DNA of 64,000 bases from Chrysogorgia sp. JL179-B06 (GCA_035772405.1 JAYKKM010000263.1:6477501-6541500); one strand, 5' to 3'; positions 22,740 to 34,549 are shown, counted from the stretch's first letter. The notes: generated from the letters alone by a model not told the origin. Program-made: numbers and translations.

Positions 22740-23757
22740 CCTTTGTTCCATGTACAATATTGTCCCTTAACGACATGAGAAATAACAGCTCCAGCCCATA
22801 CGAGGAAGCATCACAGACCAGAATGAGCGGCAGTGAGTAATGTACAAGTGTTTTGGAATTTATTAGGAGTTGCTTGGCTGCAGTAAAAGAGTTCTTTTTG
22901 CATTGCAGTTCACTTCCAGGTCGAATTATTTTTCAATATACTGTTAAGTCGTGCTACGACTGTTGAATGATGTGCCATAAAACGAGAGTAAAACATAAGT
23001 CCCAGCAATGATTTCAACGCAGTAACATCTCTCGAGCGTGGTGCATCACAGATGGCTGCAAGTTTATCTTCAGCAGGATGTAAGCCTTCGCCATCAATTT
23101 GGTACCCAAGGTAGACAACAGAGGACTGAAGAAATTTGCACTTTACTTTGTTAGCTTGAAACCAGCAGTTGAGAGTCTATCGAGCACTTGTGAGAGAGTG
23201 CAAATTATCTTCATGGTCAGTTCCAGCAATAAGGATATCATCCAGACTGCTCACAGCCTTTGGAATGTTGGCCAGTAAGCTGTCCACTATTCTTTGAAAA
23301 ATAGCTGGACCCGATTGCACTCCATTGGGTCCAAATGAGCGTTAATTGTAAGATACTTCTGTCATTCCTTTGATATTGCGATCTGATAAGCTTGCTTCAT
23401 ATCCAGCACACTGAATACAGTACATCCTCTCAAAGCAGAATACATATCTTCAATCTTAGGCATTGGGTAAGTCTCTGCACATGTATTATATGTAACACTG
23501 AAATCTGCACAAATACGAACTTGATCACTGTCCTTCTTCCCAACGGTTACAATGGGGTGCAGCACTTACAGCAGAAGAAACTCTTTCATCACTCCATCTT
23601 TCTCCATTTTCAGTGAGGCACTTTGAACTTTTTTCTGTAAAGCATATGGAACTGGTCTATGTACCTCCTTACTTTCATTCAGAACAACAGGTTCACCTGT
23701 ATAACATCCGAGTTGTGGCTGGAACAGTTCATCATACTCTACAAGAAGAGATTCCAA
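22740..23757 (-). pseudogene. Ty3/Gypsy-type polymerase fragment
   Basis: On the minus strand an approach block ending in RPVPYAL (about 23660) leads to IVTVGKKDSDQVRICADF, YPMPKIEDMYSALRG and TVFSVLDMKQAYQI. Next come a LDDILIAG active-site segment (about 23240) and QANKVKCKFLQ...YLGYQIDGEGLHP (about 23100-23160). An RNase H start resembling AGAVISHV follows near 22780. This is the reverse transcriptase to RNase H order of Ty3/Gypsy elements. At least two frameshifts and a stop interrupt it. Gag, protease, integrase and LTRs are not seen nearby, so only an internal polymerase fragment survives. Confidence 0.8.
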
Positions 23758-24235
23758 TGCACTCTCATGCTTCAGAACTGAAGACTACTTAAAATAAGTT
23801 AAAGGAGACGTGTAGACTTCAAACTGGGCAGGTTTTTCCTATCCAGTTTTATGTGCATCAGTTTTATGTTTTATGGACATAATGCGTTCCAGACGCCTGC
23901 CATGCTAGTTTAGGATCAAAGTCCATTCCAGACTCTCCCATGTGGCATTTTAGATGCAACTGCTAACACCGCTTCATATTCTTTCACACCATAGGCATCG
24001 TAATCACCGTCTGACACTGCTAATTTCACTGTCATATCAGATGAAATACCACAATGTAATCTTACAAGTGCAGCAGCATCAAATACTTTCAGGACTGCCA
24101 AAGAATGATCAGATACCACGGAATTGACTCTTGTATCTAGAGACGTCAATATATCCGATGCAAGGCGTTTGTGCTCTTCTCTAACATCGATTTCATCTCG
24201 CATTTCCCAGATAAATAGACTATTTGGCCTTAGCG

Positions 24236-24318
24236 CTGCTTCTTTTGTTACCGGGATTAGTTTTATAATATGACAAGCTGCTTCTTTTGTTACCGGGATT
24301 AGTTTTATAATATGACAA
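24236..24318. repeat. exact 42-bp tandem duplication
   Basis: GCTGCTTCTTTTGTTACCGG through ATAATATGACAA is present twice in a row with no visible difference, so it is recent. It lies within the hAT-like relic, and 42 bp keeps the frame. Confidence 0.85.
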
Positions 24319-24513
24319 TTATATTTGATTAAAGATAAAGATTAAAGTTACCAGCCGACCCTTCAATAGCTTGACACCTTTGTACTGCCCACTGAGCTTA
24401 TTGGCGCCTCCAGCTTTCTCCAATCGTGCAAAAGCTGTTGCAGCTTTCTACCACTAGAAGCTTTCTCTAATTTCGCCTTTACTGTTGGCCACCATACTTT
24501 CAGCTTCCAAATA

Positions 24514-24830
24514 CAGTACTGCTCAGAAATAACCTAACACTGCGTTCGCGTTCGGAACGCGTTCCAAACGCGTTCGGAACGCGTTCTGAACGAGTTCCGA
24601 ACGCGTTCAGAACACCATTGTGACTTGGTTAAAAGGTTAATCGGAAAAGTTCGTTAATTTCCGACTTTAGCAAACTGCTAAATGGTTTAACTTGATCATT
24701 TGATTGCTGGACTGGTTATGGTATATGTTCATTAGACGAGATTAAAACAGAAAGTATATTGTTCGGAACGCGTTCCAACCTCGTTCCTAACGCGTTCGGA
24801 ACGAGAATGGAACGCGTTAGGGCAGTACTG
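24514..24830. mobile_element. 317-bp Tc1/mariner-type MITE (CAGTACTG family)
   Basis: The left end CAGTACTGCTCAGAAATAAC is preceded by TA (24512-24513). The right end CCTAACGC...inverse...CAGTACTG is followed by TA (24831-24832). Next to the ends are arrays of a 12-bp motif of the GTTCGGAACGCG type in direct and inverted order. The middle (about 24610-24760) is AT-rich and non-coding. Removing the element with one TA rejoins the surrounding hAT-like frame exactly (SLDT + PIWKLKVWW). Confidence 0.85.
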
Positions 24831-25021
24831 TAGGTGTATCGAGCGACTGGAATCGTAGCATCATGTCAACGACAGGTTCCAGCACATCCAGAAAAGCCAG
24901 CAGATCAGCAACTATGTACTGCATCTCTGTTTGGATGCAACTTTTCGAATGCTTTAACAGAATGAGTCGTAGCTCTTCTCGATCTTTAACCATTGCTCAT
25001 AGGACTAGCTTCCAAAACCTC

Positions 25022-25135
25022 GACGGGTCTGCGGGCAGATTCGTCCACGAGTTGTTGGAAGGCAAAACCTTTCCCATGTTGGGTCTGTGGGCAGATTCAT
25101 CTACGAGTTGTAGGAAGGCAAAACCTTTTCCATGT
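25022..25135. repeat. about 57-bp tandem duplication in the hAT-like relic
   Basis: GGGTCTGCGGGCAGATTCGT to CCTTTCCCATGT is followed immediately by GGGTCTGTGGGCAGATTCAT to CCTTTTCCATGT, with five or so substitutions. Confidence 0.8.
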
Positions 25136-27036
25136 GCCAGGATGATATTGAAGACGTTGCAACTCTTCACAAATCTTTGGAATGTGATGTCACTAGTGAA
25201 TCCTTCACTCCGACAATTGCTAGATCCAGGATATGAGCGGGATCCCACGTTACAGGTAACCCAGATGATCACCTTCAGTTTCCATGATATCCAAAGCCTC
25301 CACCAACTTCCCGCAAAATCCACTTGCCTGGTATGGACCATCTGCTGCAATGCAACAGAGCCTCAAAACCACCTCCCTTTTTTTCTCTTCAATAGCTCCA
25401 ATCAGTTGCTTTGCAAGCAAATCATATGAGGCTTGTTCAAATTCTGTGTATACACTTAGAGCAGCAACAGGAATCTGGCAAGGAATACCAGTTGTTGCAT
25501 GCTACAATCAATACGGCTTGATTTGTTGTTCGAGACGGGGTGGCAATAGGGTTGACGGAAGTGGTTGATTCTACTGTTCACTGTTTTCTCTAAGCAATAG
25601 AGAATGTCGTTGAAATTCGTGTGACTGTGGGCCCAATGTTTCCAACGTCTACAGAGCAACAAGCCAATAAGGAAACCAATGTCTCGAAATGTGTGGCAGC
25701 TGCTCCAAGCTTTAGGTCTGCAATGGTGGCTTGGAAGATGTGGCTAGTAGTGGCTGATGCTTTTCTCTTTGTCATCTCCATTTCTCGCCGATATGCCTCC
25801 ATAACATTCTTGTGGAATTTTGAACCATCACCAATTGAAGCATAAATGGTCGATGCAAGACTTCTTCTGTCTATACTACGTTTGATTCTGGCCGTTGATC
25901 AGCAAACGGCTGGTTTCCTTCTTCAAAAGAATCCTAGTGCCAAGTGTACCATTGCTTGAAGAATTGACGATTCGCTGGGCTTGGAATAGGGCGAGGCCAC
26001 TAAGAGTTGGCAGACACACTTTAAAACAAGGTAAGCAGCGAAGGACGGCGGTTTCACAATCAAAAATTCAAGAAGCTCTGATGCATCTGTTAATTCGTAG
26101 ATATTCTTCGCTTTTCGCATGGCCAAGACAGCAGTTTGGGCATCATTATCTTCAAAAACAAGTCGCTCTAGTGTGGCATGTAGTTTCCCAAAATTGTCAA
26201 CAAACCAGCGATAGCATCCATTACATTTTCCAATGTAAGGTTCTTCCCAGGATGAATTGCTGCAGTTGGTGGTTTGAAGGAAAGCAATGTTGCCTGAGTC
26301 GTTGCCATTGGTGCATGTGAATTTGGAGTGTCCACTGTTTCTTCCATTTCACCAACTTCGGATCCTAGTTCTGGCTCTTCATTAACGCTCACTTCCATGT
26401 GAGGTTGTTCGAGGAGAGCAGCCGAAGTTGAAGCAGAACTTTCTTCTACGGTTTTCTAGGATAAGAAACGGTAGTTGCTGCGACGTTCACCATACCTTGT
26501 ACATTCGGTTTGACATATCGGTTTTGAAGGGCTTCACTTCAGGCGCTGTAGATGGGACGATCGTGGACGTATGGTATTCTGGAGTGTTGTGCGATACTAG
26601 ATGTATCACTCCTGCATAAAGTAGCGAACCTCTCTAATTCCCTTTTGCCAGGAAGTGAAATTTCTAAGCACTGTATACAAAAATACTTTTCAGTGCTTGC
26701 AGTTCTTTCAGGTTTCCTTCTGGTTGGAAGCTTTTGTTTTTTTTTCTCTTGGATAGGAGTTTTTGGTTTCACTAGTGCAGCCTCTTACAGTCCCATACTA
26801 ACTGCCGTTTCGAAGACGTCGCTATTTTATTGCTACCTTTGGCTTCGGAGTTGTCATGTGTTCGACAATCTAGGGAACGGTATTCCCAGTACTAGTAATT
26901 GCTAATGAATGTCAGAAAAATAGTGCCATCATTACACTGTTTCAGTGTTTGTCTGTTATAAATTCAATTCAGTGAATTCACACTTATTTAACAATATTCT
27001 ATATTTACCATTTTGTTGAAACATTTTACAGGTTAC

Positions 27037-27170
27037 TTTCTGCCCATAATTCTCTTCACCTTCTGGAGTGCCATATGAGATGAATAAATTCTGTCAACTT
27101 CCATGGCATAAGCATACGGATAACTCATGCCACGGTGCCGCCGCAGTGATTCAATCCCGATTAGACCACC
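27037..27170 (-). CDS. isolated conserved-looking exon, function unknown
   Basis: Between an acceptor-like CAAGCCTACAG and a donor-like GGCAGAAA^GTAACC on the minus strand, 44-45 codons read open: GGLIGIESLRRHRGMSYPYA then YAMEVDRIYSSHMALQKVKR. Composition is strongly protein-like (charged and aromatic, few Leu/Ser runs), but I do not recognise the family. It lies between the hAT-like relic and a Penelope fragment, both on the same strand, and could belong to either or to neither. Confidence 0.35.
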
Positions 27171-27289
27171 CTGTAGGCTTGTAATAAATTAAATAAAGTA
27201 AGCAAGTATTCATTTCCAAACAAGATGATGATCAAGCATAAGACCCAGTTTAATGTTGATGGACGAAAGCAAAACAGTTAAACATCATG

Positions 27290-27990
27290 GAAAAACGCAT
27301 GCCGTGCCACACTAGTGGTCTGAAAGGCGTCGCCCAGTTTCACCAATGTAGATTTTAGGGCATTTATCGCAAGAAATGATGTTGGTAGACATGCATGAAA
27401 AAGTATGATGGATTATGTTGTCGAATTTGGGAGCAGTAATAACTATAGTGGGATTTAGGAAAGGCATATGTAGCAGCGGGAACGGCCGGAATAAAATGTT
27501 CCCATTGGTGCCAAGGTATTTTGTTTAAGGGCACTATGTACTAAGGAATCATGAATGTTTTTATACCGTGAAAATATACCAAAGGGTTATCGGTGAAAAT
27601 GGCTGACGTTTCAGGATCATTTTGTGAAAATTCCTATTGATAATATTAACTAAAATTGAAAGGACGAAATGTTAGAGGAATTTGTTGTCTGAAACTTATT
27701 CCAAAGGTGGTTCAAGGATGTCTAAATGACAAGGTCTAGAAGATTGGGCTGACCATGTTGAACAAAAAATATCTCATTTCCATTGCTTTGGCTTGAAAAT
27801 CTTGGTCGAAGATGCAAGAATTGAGAGTAAGGGATGGATTGCTTAGTGTGGTTGGGATGAGAGGAAGAAAATAGAAGATAACTATGGGAGTCAGTAGGCT
27901 TGTACAAGACAGACGTTTTGAGAAAATCACCATTAATCGAAATTAAAATATCACAGAACGACACACAGTTTCACTGATTTCCCAAAGAGC
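27290..27990 (-). pseudogene. Penelope-like element C-terminus with GIY-YIG endonuclease
   Basis: On the minus strand ILISINGDFLKTSVLYKPTD and SHSYLLFSSSHPNHTKQSIP then YSQFLHLRPRF (27740-27960) form the conserved post-RT block of Penelope-like elements. After a deletion and frameshifts the sequence gives APMGTFYSGRSRCYICPF-like and KCPKIYIGETGRRLSDH (about 27300-27370), the linker cysteines and GIY-YIG core of the endonuclease. A stop follows directly (TAG near 27300). The reverse transcriptase palm is not recognisable upstream (27990-28300). Confidence 0.7.
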
Positions 27991-27999
27991 AAATTCGCA

Positions 28000-28440
28000 A
28001 CAAAATCGCATGTTCAACAAATTCTCATGTTAAATTCTATACTCTGTTTTTCTTAAAGACAGCGTCCAAATTGCTGGGTCCTTCCCCAAATCCCTCTCAG
28101 AGTACTAGCTCCACTAATGGCATCAATTGTCTAGTTTTCACAAAAAAGGTCTCAAGTTTCTTCCCAACTCCAGGCCCATCGATCTATTTTCAGTTAAAGA
28201 GGATACCAAATATTTCTTGTGCCACATACGCCTCAAAGCCTTTTTTCAATACAATGATTCTATTTATATGTCCTATGTAGGTCTTGTATGACCTTGAAGC
28301 TAGAAGCTCTTGTGTTCAATGTCATGGCAGGATGGCGCCTTCAGGTGGAGACCAGGACGATTTCTTGGGTTGAGTTCTTCAAAAATATCCTTATTTGATA
28401 TTAAAAGTGGACTTATCTACATCATTGTAACCTTCACTCT
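28000..28440. other. no supported gene
   Basis: The region upstream of the Penelope fragment is open in short pieces only and shows no recognisable RT motif. Confidence 0.35.
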
Positions 28441-28445
28441 CCCTC

Positions 28446-28800
28446 TTGAGTGTCGGTAGCTCAATATGGTTAATATGCTCACCGGCAATCAGAAAGTTAC
28501 AGGTTCGATTCCTGCCCAGGACTCAGAATCATTTATCTGAGGATATGAGCTTGACAATCATCCATGTATTGTCTGTCTACTCCGAGCTCTCCCGTACTAG
28601 TGACAGCAGCGCACATATTAAATATAAGTCTATTGTTTTATAATATTTTACCTGATTGTTTTTTTCCATCAAGAACTGCTAGAACATCGTACCAGTATAC
28701 AGTAATGCTTGTTTATACTACAAAATTGTAGTCCAGGTCGTAAACACAGCTATAGTCTGCATGTTTTTACACCCTAAACTACCAACACTGTACAGTATAT
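28446..28800 (+). repeat. tRNA-derived SINE, family 1, copy 1, with shared 3' body
   Basis: An A-box-like GGTAGCTCAATATGGTTAA and a B box GGTTCGATTCC are followed by CAGAATCATTTATCTGAGGA and ATGAGCTTGACAATCATCCA. The copy at 32318-32630 shares the whole order, including the distal GTAATGCTTGTTTAT...ACAAAATTGTAG block near 28705-28735. Copies at 48880-48925 (inverted) and 48990-49110 share the head. Confidence 0.7.
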
Positions 28801-29780
28801 AGGATAATCATACAGGGTAAAATTACTCGAATATAATTGGCTATGAGAGCATTTTTCCTAAATTCAGGGCAAAATTACTAATAACTGGTTGTAATGTACC
28901 GTTTACTTTCAGTGGATTGTTGTTTTTCATGCTTGGTTTTGACATTTAGCTGGCTTTCTCATGTTGTTGACGTGCATAGCTAACTTATTTATTTATAAAT
29001 TTTGCCCTCTATATGATTAACAGGTAATCACATGGTTCCTCATAAAATTGAGGTTTAATTTCACTTGTGTTTTCAAAGTTTCACAAATTGCCCTCGTCGC
29101 TTATTTACACCACATTTGTGGTTGTTCAAGGACTAAACATTCAAAAATATATTACACACCAGTTCAAATTTTCCTACTTCATATTAGCACCATCCATCGC
29201 CCGTTCCGCCGAGCAAGGGGATCAACGAGCAGAAAATAGTCGCTGAAAAATACTATTCAAAATGGAAGAACTTATGCAAGTAAAAAAGAGAGCTTCGACG
29301 CAAAATACCAATCCAAGCTCATATTAGAAAGGTAGAAACAATTGTTATATACAGTAATACATACCTGTGTCCTGTACACATATAGCCTTAATTCATTAAG
29401 TTATTAAACGCTGGTAAAATTAAATATTATTCAAAAGAATGGAGAAAGGCTATGTGTGTATAACAATGCATTGTGGTATATTCAATTAGTCAAGGATAAT
29501 GAAATTACTTTGATTAAATGTTAATTTTCTCAGCATGGTCAACCCACATTTTGAAATACATACAAATAATATCAATATATATTAATATGTATCAGTCAAA
29601 CCCAAGTGTGGCCATCCTCTGGCCAAGCCCGTGGAATTTGAATGCTGCTAATTCCCTGAAGTGGGGATGAAATTAAGGTGCAAATGCCCCATGGTGTGGC
29701 CAAAAATCTGTGGAAAACCCCCAGGTTTTCATGAAAGCAACAACAGCAATTTTCAATGTTTTCAAATAAATTTATATTTT
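28801..29780. other. no supported gene
   Basis: AT-rich DNA without recognised coding blocks or repeats. Short frames only. Confidence 0.45.
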
Positions 29781-29784
29781 ATGT

Positions 29785-30110
29785 ATTAAACTAGAAATAC
29801 GTCATACGCAACACCCCTCGCCCGCTTATACTGTTTGAAACTTTTATAGCGTAGTTGCTAATTTACTACTGTAATACAGTACTGTAGTTCTTTTACTTGA
29901 ATTAGGTATTAGCCCATTTATTTGCAAAACTGAATAAATTTGCAGTGGACAATATCTCTGAGAGCTTTGTGTTGTTTGAATTTAATTCTTCCATAGGACA
30001 TCAAACTAAATAGCGCAAACTTTTTAAATTTTTGGGTGCAGTACCTGGCACCTGCACTGAACAGAATAGTGGGGAAGTTTACTGCTGTTTCTACCATAAA
30101 TCACTAAGAA
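29785..30110. repeat. element terminus, family copy B (inverted)
   Basis: ATTAAACTAGAAATACG...ACACCCCTCGCCCGC at about 29785-29826 is the inverse of the terminus at 18929-18966. The associated body segment TTTTTGGGTGCAG...CACTGAACAGAATAGTGG lies at about 30028-30075. Confidence 0.6.
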
Positions 30111-30290
30111 AGAAATTACAGCACTTGTCTCACACGAGAGCAAAACTCGAGCCCCAGGACTGACATGTGTACCCCTCCCAGAAATTTCCATGAGATGTAT
30201 GAATATTGATCCCTTAATTGCAAGTATATATTTTTAGACACCTCATACCTTTATAATGTTATTGTATGGTAGTACAGTACAGCATAATAT

Positions 30291-30429
30291 ACAATTATTG
30301 GGTGAGGTTGAGCATCATGATATCAAGAATTATCCAGACCGAGGTCAATGTTACCTGCCAAAGCAGATAACTTTGACCGAGGTCTGGATAACTCTTAAAT
30401 ATCATGCATAAGCCGAATCCAATAATTGT
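30291..30429. repeat. about 140-bp foldback MITE
   Basis: ACAATTATTGGGTGAGGTTG at the left pairs with CCAATAATTGT at the right. A long inner pair (AATTATCCAGACCGAGGTCA with TTTGACCGAGGTCTGGATAA) closes around a short loop. Confidence 0.75.
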
Positions 30430-30844
30430 TTTATTGTACATTGTTCAAGATAGTCTTACTATAAAAATATACAAACAAATCTACTACAGGCATTTTTTAA
30501 TTTGTAATTTTTGCACGTTTGGTCCTAGTGACGTCATCAGTGTTAAATAATTTTTGTTTTGGACACCTCCGTGCAATAATTCACAGTATTCAACAGAAAT
30601 GAGGTCGCACCTGCCAGAGATTAAGAATTCACTGGAATTGACCAATAGGAAACGAGAATGAATGTTGAATGTATAATAAATGCTTTTAGCCAGTGGAATT
30701 GGGGAAAGTGTTGAGATGAACGGGTACTTCGTGTTACTGGTAGGTACGCAATACGCATAATGGTTGCAACATTTCATTGGTCTGCAGAATACACCAATCA
30801 CAAGTGATTGACGTGGCGGGGCCTCTTGCAAGACCCGGGCATTT

Positions 30845-30955
30845 TGGCATTTTAAAATTTTTGAGTGCAGCAACAGAATAGTGGTCGGTCTACTGCTGTT
30901 TCTACTGTCAATCACTACGAAAGAAATTACTTTTATCACAATATTGATGACTCAC
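30845..30955. repeat. direct repeat of the body segment at 30020-30120
   Basis: TTTTTGAGTGCAGCAACAGA, then CTACTGCTGTTTCTACTGTC and AATCACTACGAAAGAAATTA, parallel the segment at about 30030-30120 (TTTTTGGGTGCAG, TACTGCTGTTTCTACCATAA, ATCACTAAGAAAGAAATTA). Confidence 0.6.
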
Positions 30956-32315
30956 GAAATAATCAATGCAGTATTTTGTATATAGACACCAAAGGCTGTT
31001 GAAGGAAGAAAGTGCATCTCTATCATACAATGAGTGTCCTTTAAAAAAATAAAATTCGTTCAAATGTCTACGGATGGCATGCATATATAGTGCAAATGTA
31101 TAGGGGTCCATTCAAATTAGATTTACTAAGACGTACCTATTAGGGATAATACTCCAATTGTTGGTGTGGATAGATTATATACCGTAAGTTGATAATTCTA
31201 CCCACATTGGACTACTGTGATGTGGAGCTGGCAGCAATATGGATAACTAAATATTGACGGTCATAATCAGAGGTCTCTAGGCATAATGCATGTCAGGGAA
31301 ACTGATTGGTTAATAGAAATCCCAAGTTTTGTACCTCTTGTATTAGAAGCAAGTTACATTGTGTAATGCTAGTTAGGAAATTCCATGGCATTTTAACATC
31401 ATATCTACCAGTAAAGAGCTATTTTCCATGTTTCAATTAATCTGTTCATACATGTTATAGCACCATTATCTATTGCCTTAATTGACAATATGTGAAGGAT
31501 ATACAACTTTTGAGTTAAAATTAGTTTTTGTAACATTGTACTGTACATTTGTAACAATTGTAATTTGTTAGAAAACAAGACCCCCATATAATTGATACCA
31601 GTGTTAGCATTGAAGGGGCTATCCTGTATAAATATTATTGTATTATTATTATTATTATTATTAATACTAATACTAATAATGCATTAACAATAATACTACT
31701 ACTAATAATACCTAATGCAGATTGCAGATACCATATTTGTCAGGTAACAAAGCATATAATATATGGTATTGTGTACTATAGTATCTAAATTATATCACCG
31801 TGCACATATATATTATAACCTATATTCAGAATGCCATGCCTAGTCTGCTTGTCGACAATGATCTAGCTAACACACATAGTATTAGTAGCTGTCAACATAC
31901 CCAATGTGAACTTATAATAATAAGCTGTATTTTACATTGACAGAATAAGTTGTGACCCACTAGGCCAGCTAAGTGTACTGTAGGTCTAACATGTTCCATA
32001 ATGGATGGAGTACTGTAAACACAGATTATATATGGAATACATACCAGTATACAAAACATGGACGTCAAGATGATATCGTCAGAAACATACTGTAATATTC
32101 CTGGTTGAAAAAATTATAACCTTATTGCCAGTGACGGCCTCTAACCATTGAGTCATCGAGATTCAGATGGAGAGAGGTTCTAATGATATATGTACTGCCT
32201 ATGCACAGCAGTTACTATATATTTCAGTAATGACTAATGATTGGGTGTGTTAATATATACAATGCTGTCATATCAATAGAATCAGTACATCGATGGATGT
32301 AACGTTCACTCACCA
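30956..32315. other. no gene seen; (ATT)n microsatellite
   Basis: AT-rich DNA. An (ATT/TAC-like)n microsatellite lies at about 31640-31712. There is no coding support on either strand. Confidence 0.5.
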
Positions 32316-32317
32316 TC

Positions 32318-32630
32318 TGAAGTCTTGGTAGCTCAATGGTCAGAGCATCTCACTGGAAATCAGAAAGTTATCCCTGTCCGGGACACAGAATAATTTTTCT
32401 GAGGATATGAGCTTGCTTGACAATCATCCATGTACTGTATCGTCTGTTTCCCCCCAAGCTCTCCCTTATTCACTACAGCAGTGTATATATTAAGTATTAA
32501 CACTGGCAAGTATACATAGTAATGCTTGTTTATTGCTACAAAATTGTAGGCCAGGCCCAGGTCGTATAAACACAGCAATAGTATGCATGTTTTTTCACCC
32601 TAAACTACTGTATATATAGGCTAATTATCA
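32318..32630 (+). repeat. tRNA-derived SINE, family 1, copy 2
   Basis: TGGTAGCTCAATGGTCAGAG (A box) and a decayed B box precede TCTGAGGATATGAGCTTG and CAATCATCCATGTACTG, then the distal GTAATGCTTGTTTATTGCTA and ACAAAATTGTAGGCCAGG block shared with copy 1 at 28446-28800. Confidence 0.7.
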
Positions 32631-33360
32631 AGCAGATAGTATTTATAATTTTAATCAAATAATAAACATACATAAAACATACATAAACATAAACAGTTTT
32701 GGCAACTGTCAATATATTATACATATGTTTTGAAAATTCGAAACATTACACACCTTCAAATTTTCCCAAATCTCTCTGTTAAGTATTTCAAAATGTGTCT
32801 ATTAGATTTCGGAGCTTGGAGCAAATACACAATAAAGTGTACAATTGTTTAAATTACATTCAAACACTCATTAATAATTCATGAGGAAAAGACAAAAGAA
32901 AATCACGACCGTATCGTGGTTTTAAATGTGATAAAGATTCGTCCGGATTTACATAAACTTTATCTTTGATTTTCTCGGCTTAGACAACATGGATTTTCAA
33001 AATTACTACGCCAATGAACTTACCAAATGGGTCGTGTTTGAAGCCGTTTAATAAACTCGCAGCACGTGTTTATTAGCGGGTCAAGCCAAAAAGTTTAATA
33101 AACGATAAAGTGAAGCACTGAACTGAAGGTAATGGCTATTCGTACGGTAGCCGTACGACGCTATAGTCTCTTAGAATTCAACGAAATGCAAGTAAATATT
33201 ACCAAAATCCTAAACGTAACCCTAATCCTACCCAAATTGCTAACCCTAACCAAAAAAAACTATGCAGAAAAGGCAAATTAATTGCTCAACACAGACCGGT
33301 GAGTCGCTGACAATCACAATATACATAATTATAAAGTCCTTTTACCTTTTACTTGTGTCT
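32631..33360. other. no supported gene
   Basis: AT-rich DNA. A small palindromic stretch with repeated TTTAATAAAC sits at about 33045-33105. CTAACCCTAACC plus ACTATGCAGAAAAGGCAAA at about 33240-33280 matches the inverse of about 55375-55410 inside a mariner-type element, so this is shared repeat debris. Confidence 0.45.
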
Positions 33361-33363
33361 GTC

Positions 33364-33469
33364 TTTGATTATCTTGTCCTTCGGCTTGAAATCAGCTGAT
33401 AATCCAGGGCCAAATTTCCGATACGGTTGATCATCAGCTGATTTCAAGCCGAAGGACAAGATAATCAAA
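33364..33469. repeat. perfect 37-bp-arm hairpin
   Basis: TTTGATTATCTTGTCCTTCG and onward (33364-33400) is the exact reverse complement of 33433-33469. The 32-nt spacer is AT/CG mixed. No coding content. Confidence 0.85.
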
Positions 33470-33960
33470 TAATGGTATTTTGTTCTATTTACGCATATTT
33501 ATTAGTTAGTTTAATTTATTCAATCTTATGTTTATATATAAAGAACTTTAGATTGTATTTCATTTTCTGACGAAGGCTGTCACATGCAGTCGAAAATTTA
33601 TTAAATTGGTTTATCGTTGGTTTTGGGTCGTGGCCTGTTATTTTGTAATCTATAAATGTTGAATTGGCCGAGGCGGGTTTTGCTCTTTGTCGTTTATATA
33701 TATATATATAAATCCGATCCGAGATTAGGATCCGCTTGGATCGCGCGTGATAAGGGACTAAACGCCGGTCGATATTATCACCCTCAGGCCATCGGGATAA
33801 CTTAAACACTGTACATAGTGGAAACTCATGTTGTTAAGACTTCGAGTCTTTGGCATAATAAACATATTTGCTAAGAGAATTATTAAAAGGAATGTATATA
33901 AGGATTACAGTAAATTTAATAAAGAAAACTACTTAAATGATATTAAAAAAATTGATTGTC
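33470..33960. other. no supported gene
   Basis: Contains an (AT)n run at about 33696-33711. A TCTGACGAAGGCTGTCACAT phrase near 33567 is of a kind I associate with 3' parts of Penelope-like elements, but no protein motif supports one. Confidence 0.35.
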
Positions 33961-33965
33961 AAGAT

Positions 33966-34190
33966 GTATATAGTACTTCTCAGAAATACCCGAACCAAAA
34001 TCGCGTTCGGAACGCGTCTTGGTTCCGAACCGGCACCCATCGGAATTCTTCGTTGTTCCTCAAAGTTTAGCATCACTTGATCATTTGGAGAGCTTTCCAC
34101 ATATTCAAGGAATTGAATAATTTCTTTAGACAAATTGGTAGACGAGTCCAACTTAACTGTTTCCAAAGCTATGATTTGTTAAACAAGACG
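33966..34190. repeat. decayed end of a CAGTACTG-family mariner element
   Basis: TAGTACTTCTCAGAAATACC resembles the family TIR. It is followed by GCGTTCGGAACGCG-type subterminal repeats and by CAAAGTTTAGCATCACTTGA and TCATTTGGAGAG, which align with CGAAGTTTGGCGTCCTTTGG and CCATTTGAGAA in element 1 (about 50760-50790). Only one end is found. Confidence 0.55.
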
Positions 34191-34549
34191 TAAAATGACT
34201 AACGGACTTTGGGAAACGAACATCCGGTTTGGCTATAATATCTGTATTACCAAAAGCCTGGTAAAACAATGGTAATTTGTGGAAATGTGCCTACTTTACC
34301 ATTATAAGATTATTGGTTTGTCATTACATTTGTCCTACAATGTATGTGGCTTTTCCACAAGTTATTTTTGTATATAAGATAAATATTTACAGTTGATTTC
34401 ACATTGTTTTACCAATCAACTGTAATAAATAGTTTGATATAATAATGCCAGATGTTTGCCTGTTTGATATAATAATAATGCCTATACAAATATTAAATGA
34501 TAAATATATCTTTAAACTGAAATGTTCTGTGTGCTGTACTAAATATCCA

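Larger units (their letters stand above)
23860..26800 (-). pseudogene. hAT-like transposase-family gene relic, interrupted by a MITE
   Basis: The N-terminus (26772 downward) is basic with a CxxC-type finger (YFCIQCLEISLPGKRELERF). The middle, about 25350-25870, reads ECY-like EAYRREMEMTKRKASA, HIFQATIADLKLGAAATHFE and LYCLEKTVNSRI. Then FWVTVDKATPSRTTNQAV-like and PVTWDPAHILDL-like pieces appear in broken frames. After the insertion come KLKVWWPTVKAKLEKASS (about 24450-24505) and LASDILTSLDTRVNSVVSD with VFDAAALVRLHCG (23916-24240). This order matches an unnamed multicopy family related to hAT transposases (RNase H-like fold, KIAA1586-like) that I recall from cnidarian and sponge genomes. Numerous frameshifts are present. 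Tandem duplications lie at 24236-24318 and 25022-25135. Confidence 0.55.

Noticed and set aside
28446..28520. tRNA gene (plus strand)
   Set aside because: Same reason: a SINE head with a shared long 3' body and several copies in the window.
30484..30939. 151-residue minus-strand protein
   Set aside because: Composition is unconvincing, it overlaps a repeat segment shared with 30020-30120, and it has no family resemblance.
33560..33605. Possible hammerhead ribozyme core (CTGACGA ... GAAA)
   Set aside because: Stem II lacks the closing pair next to the core, and no cleavage triplet with stem I/III pairing could be drawn. The phrase is more likely Penelope 3' debris.
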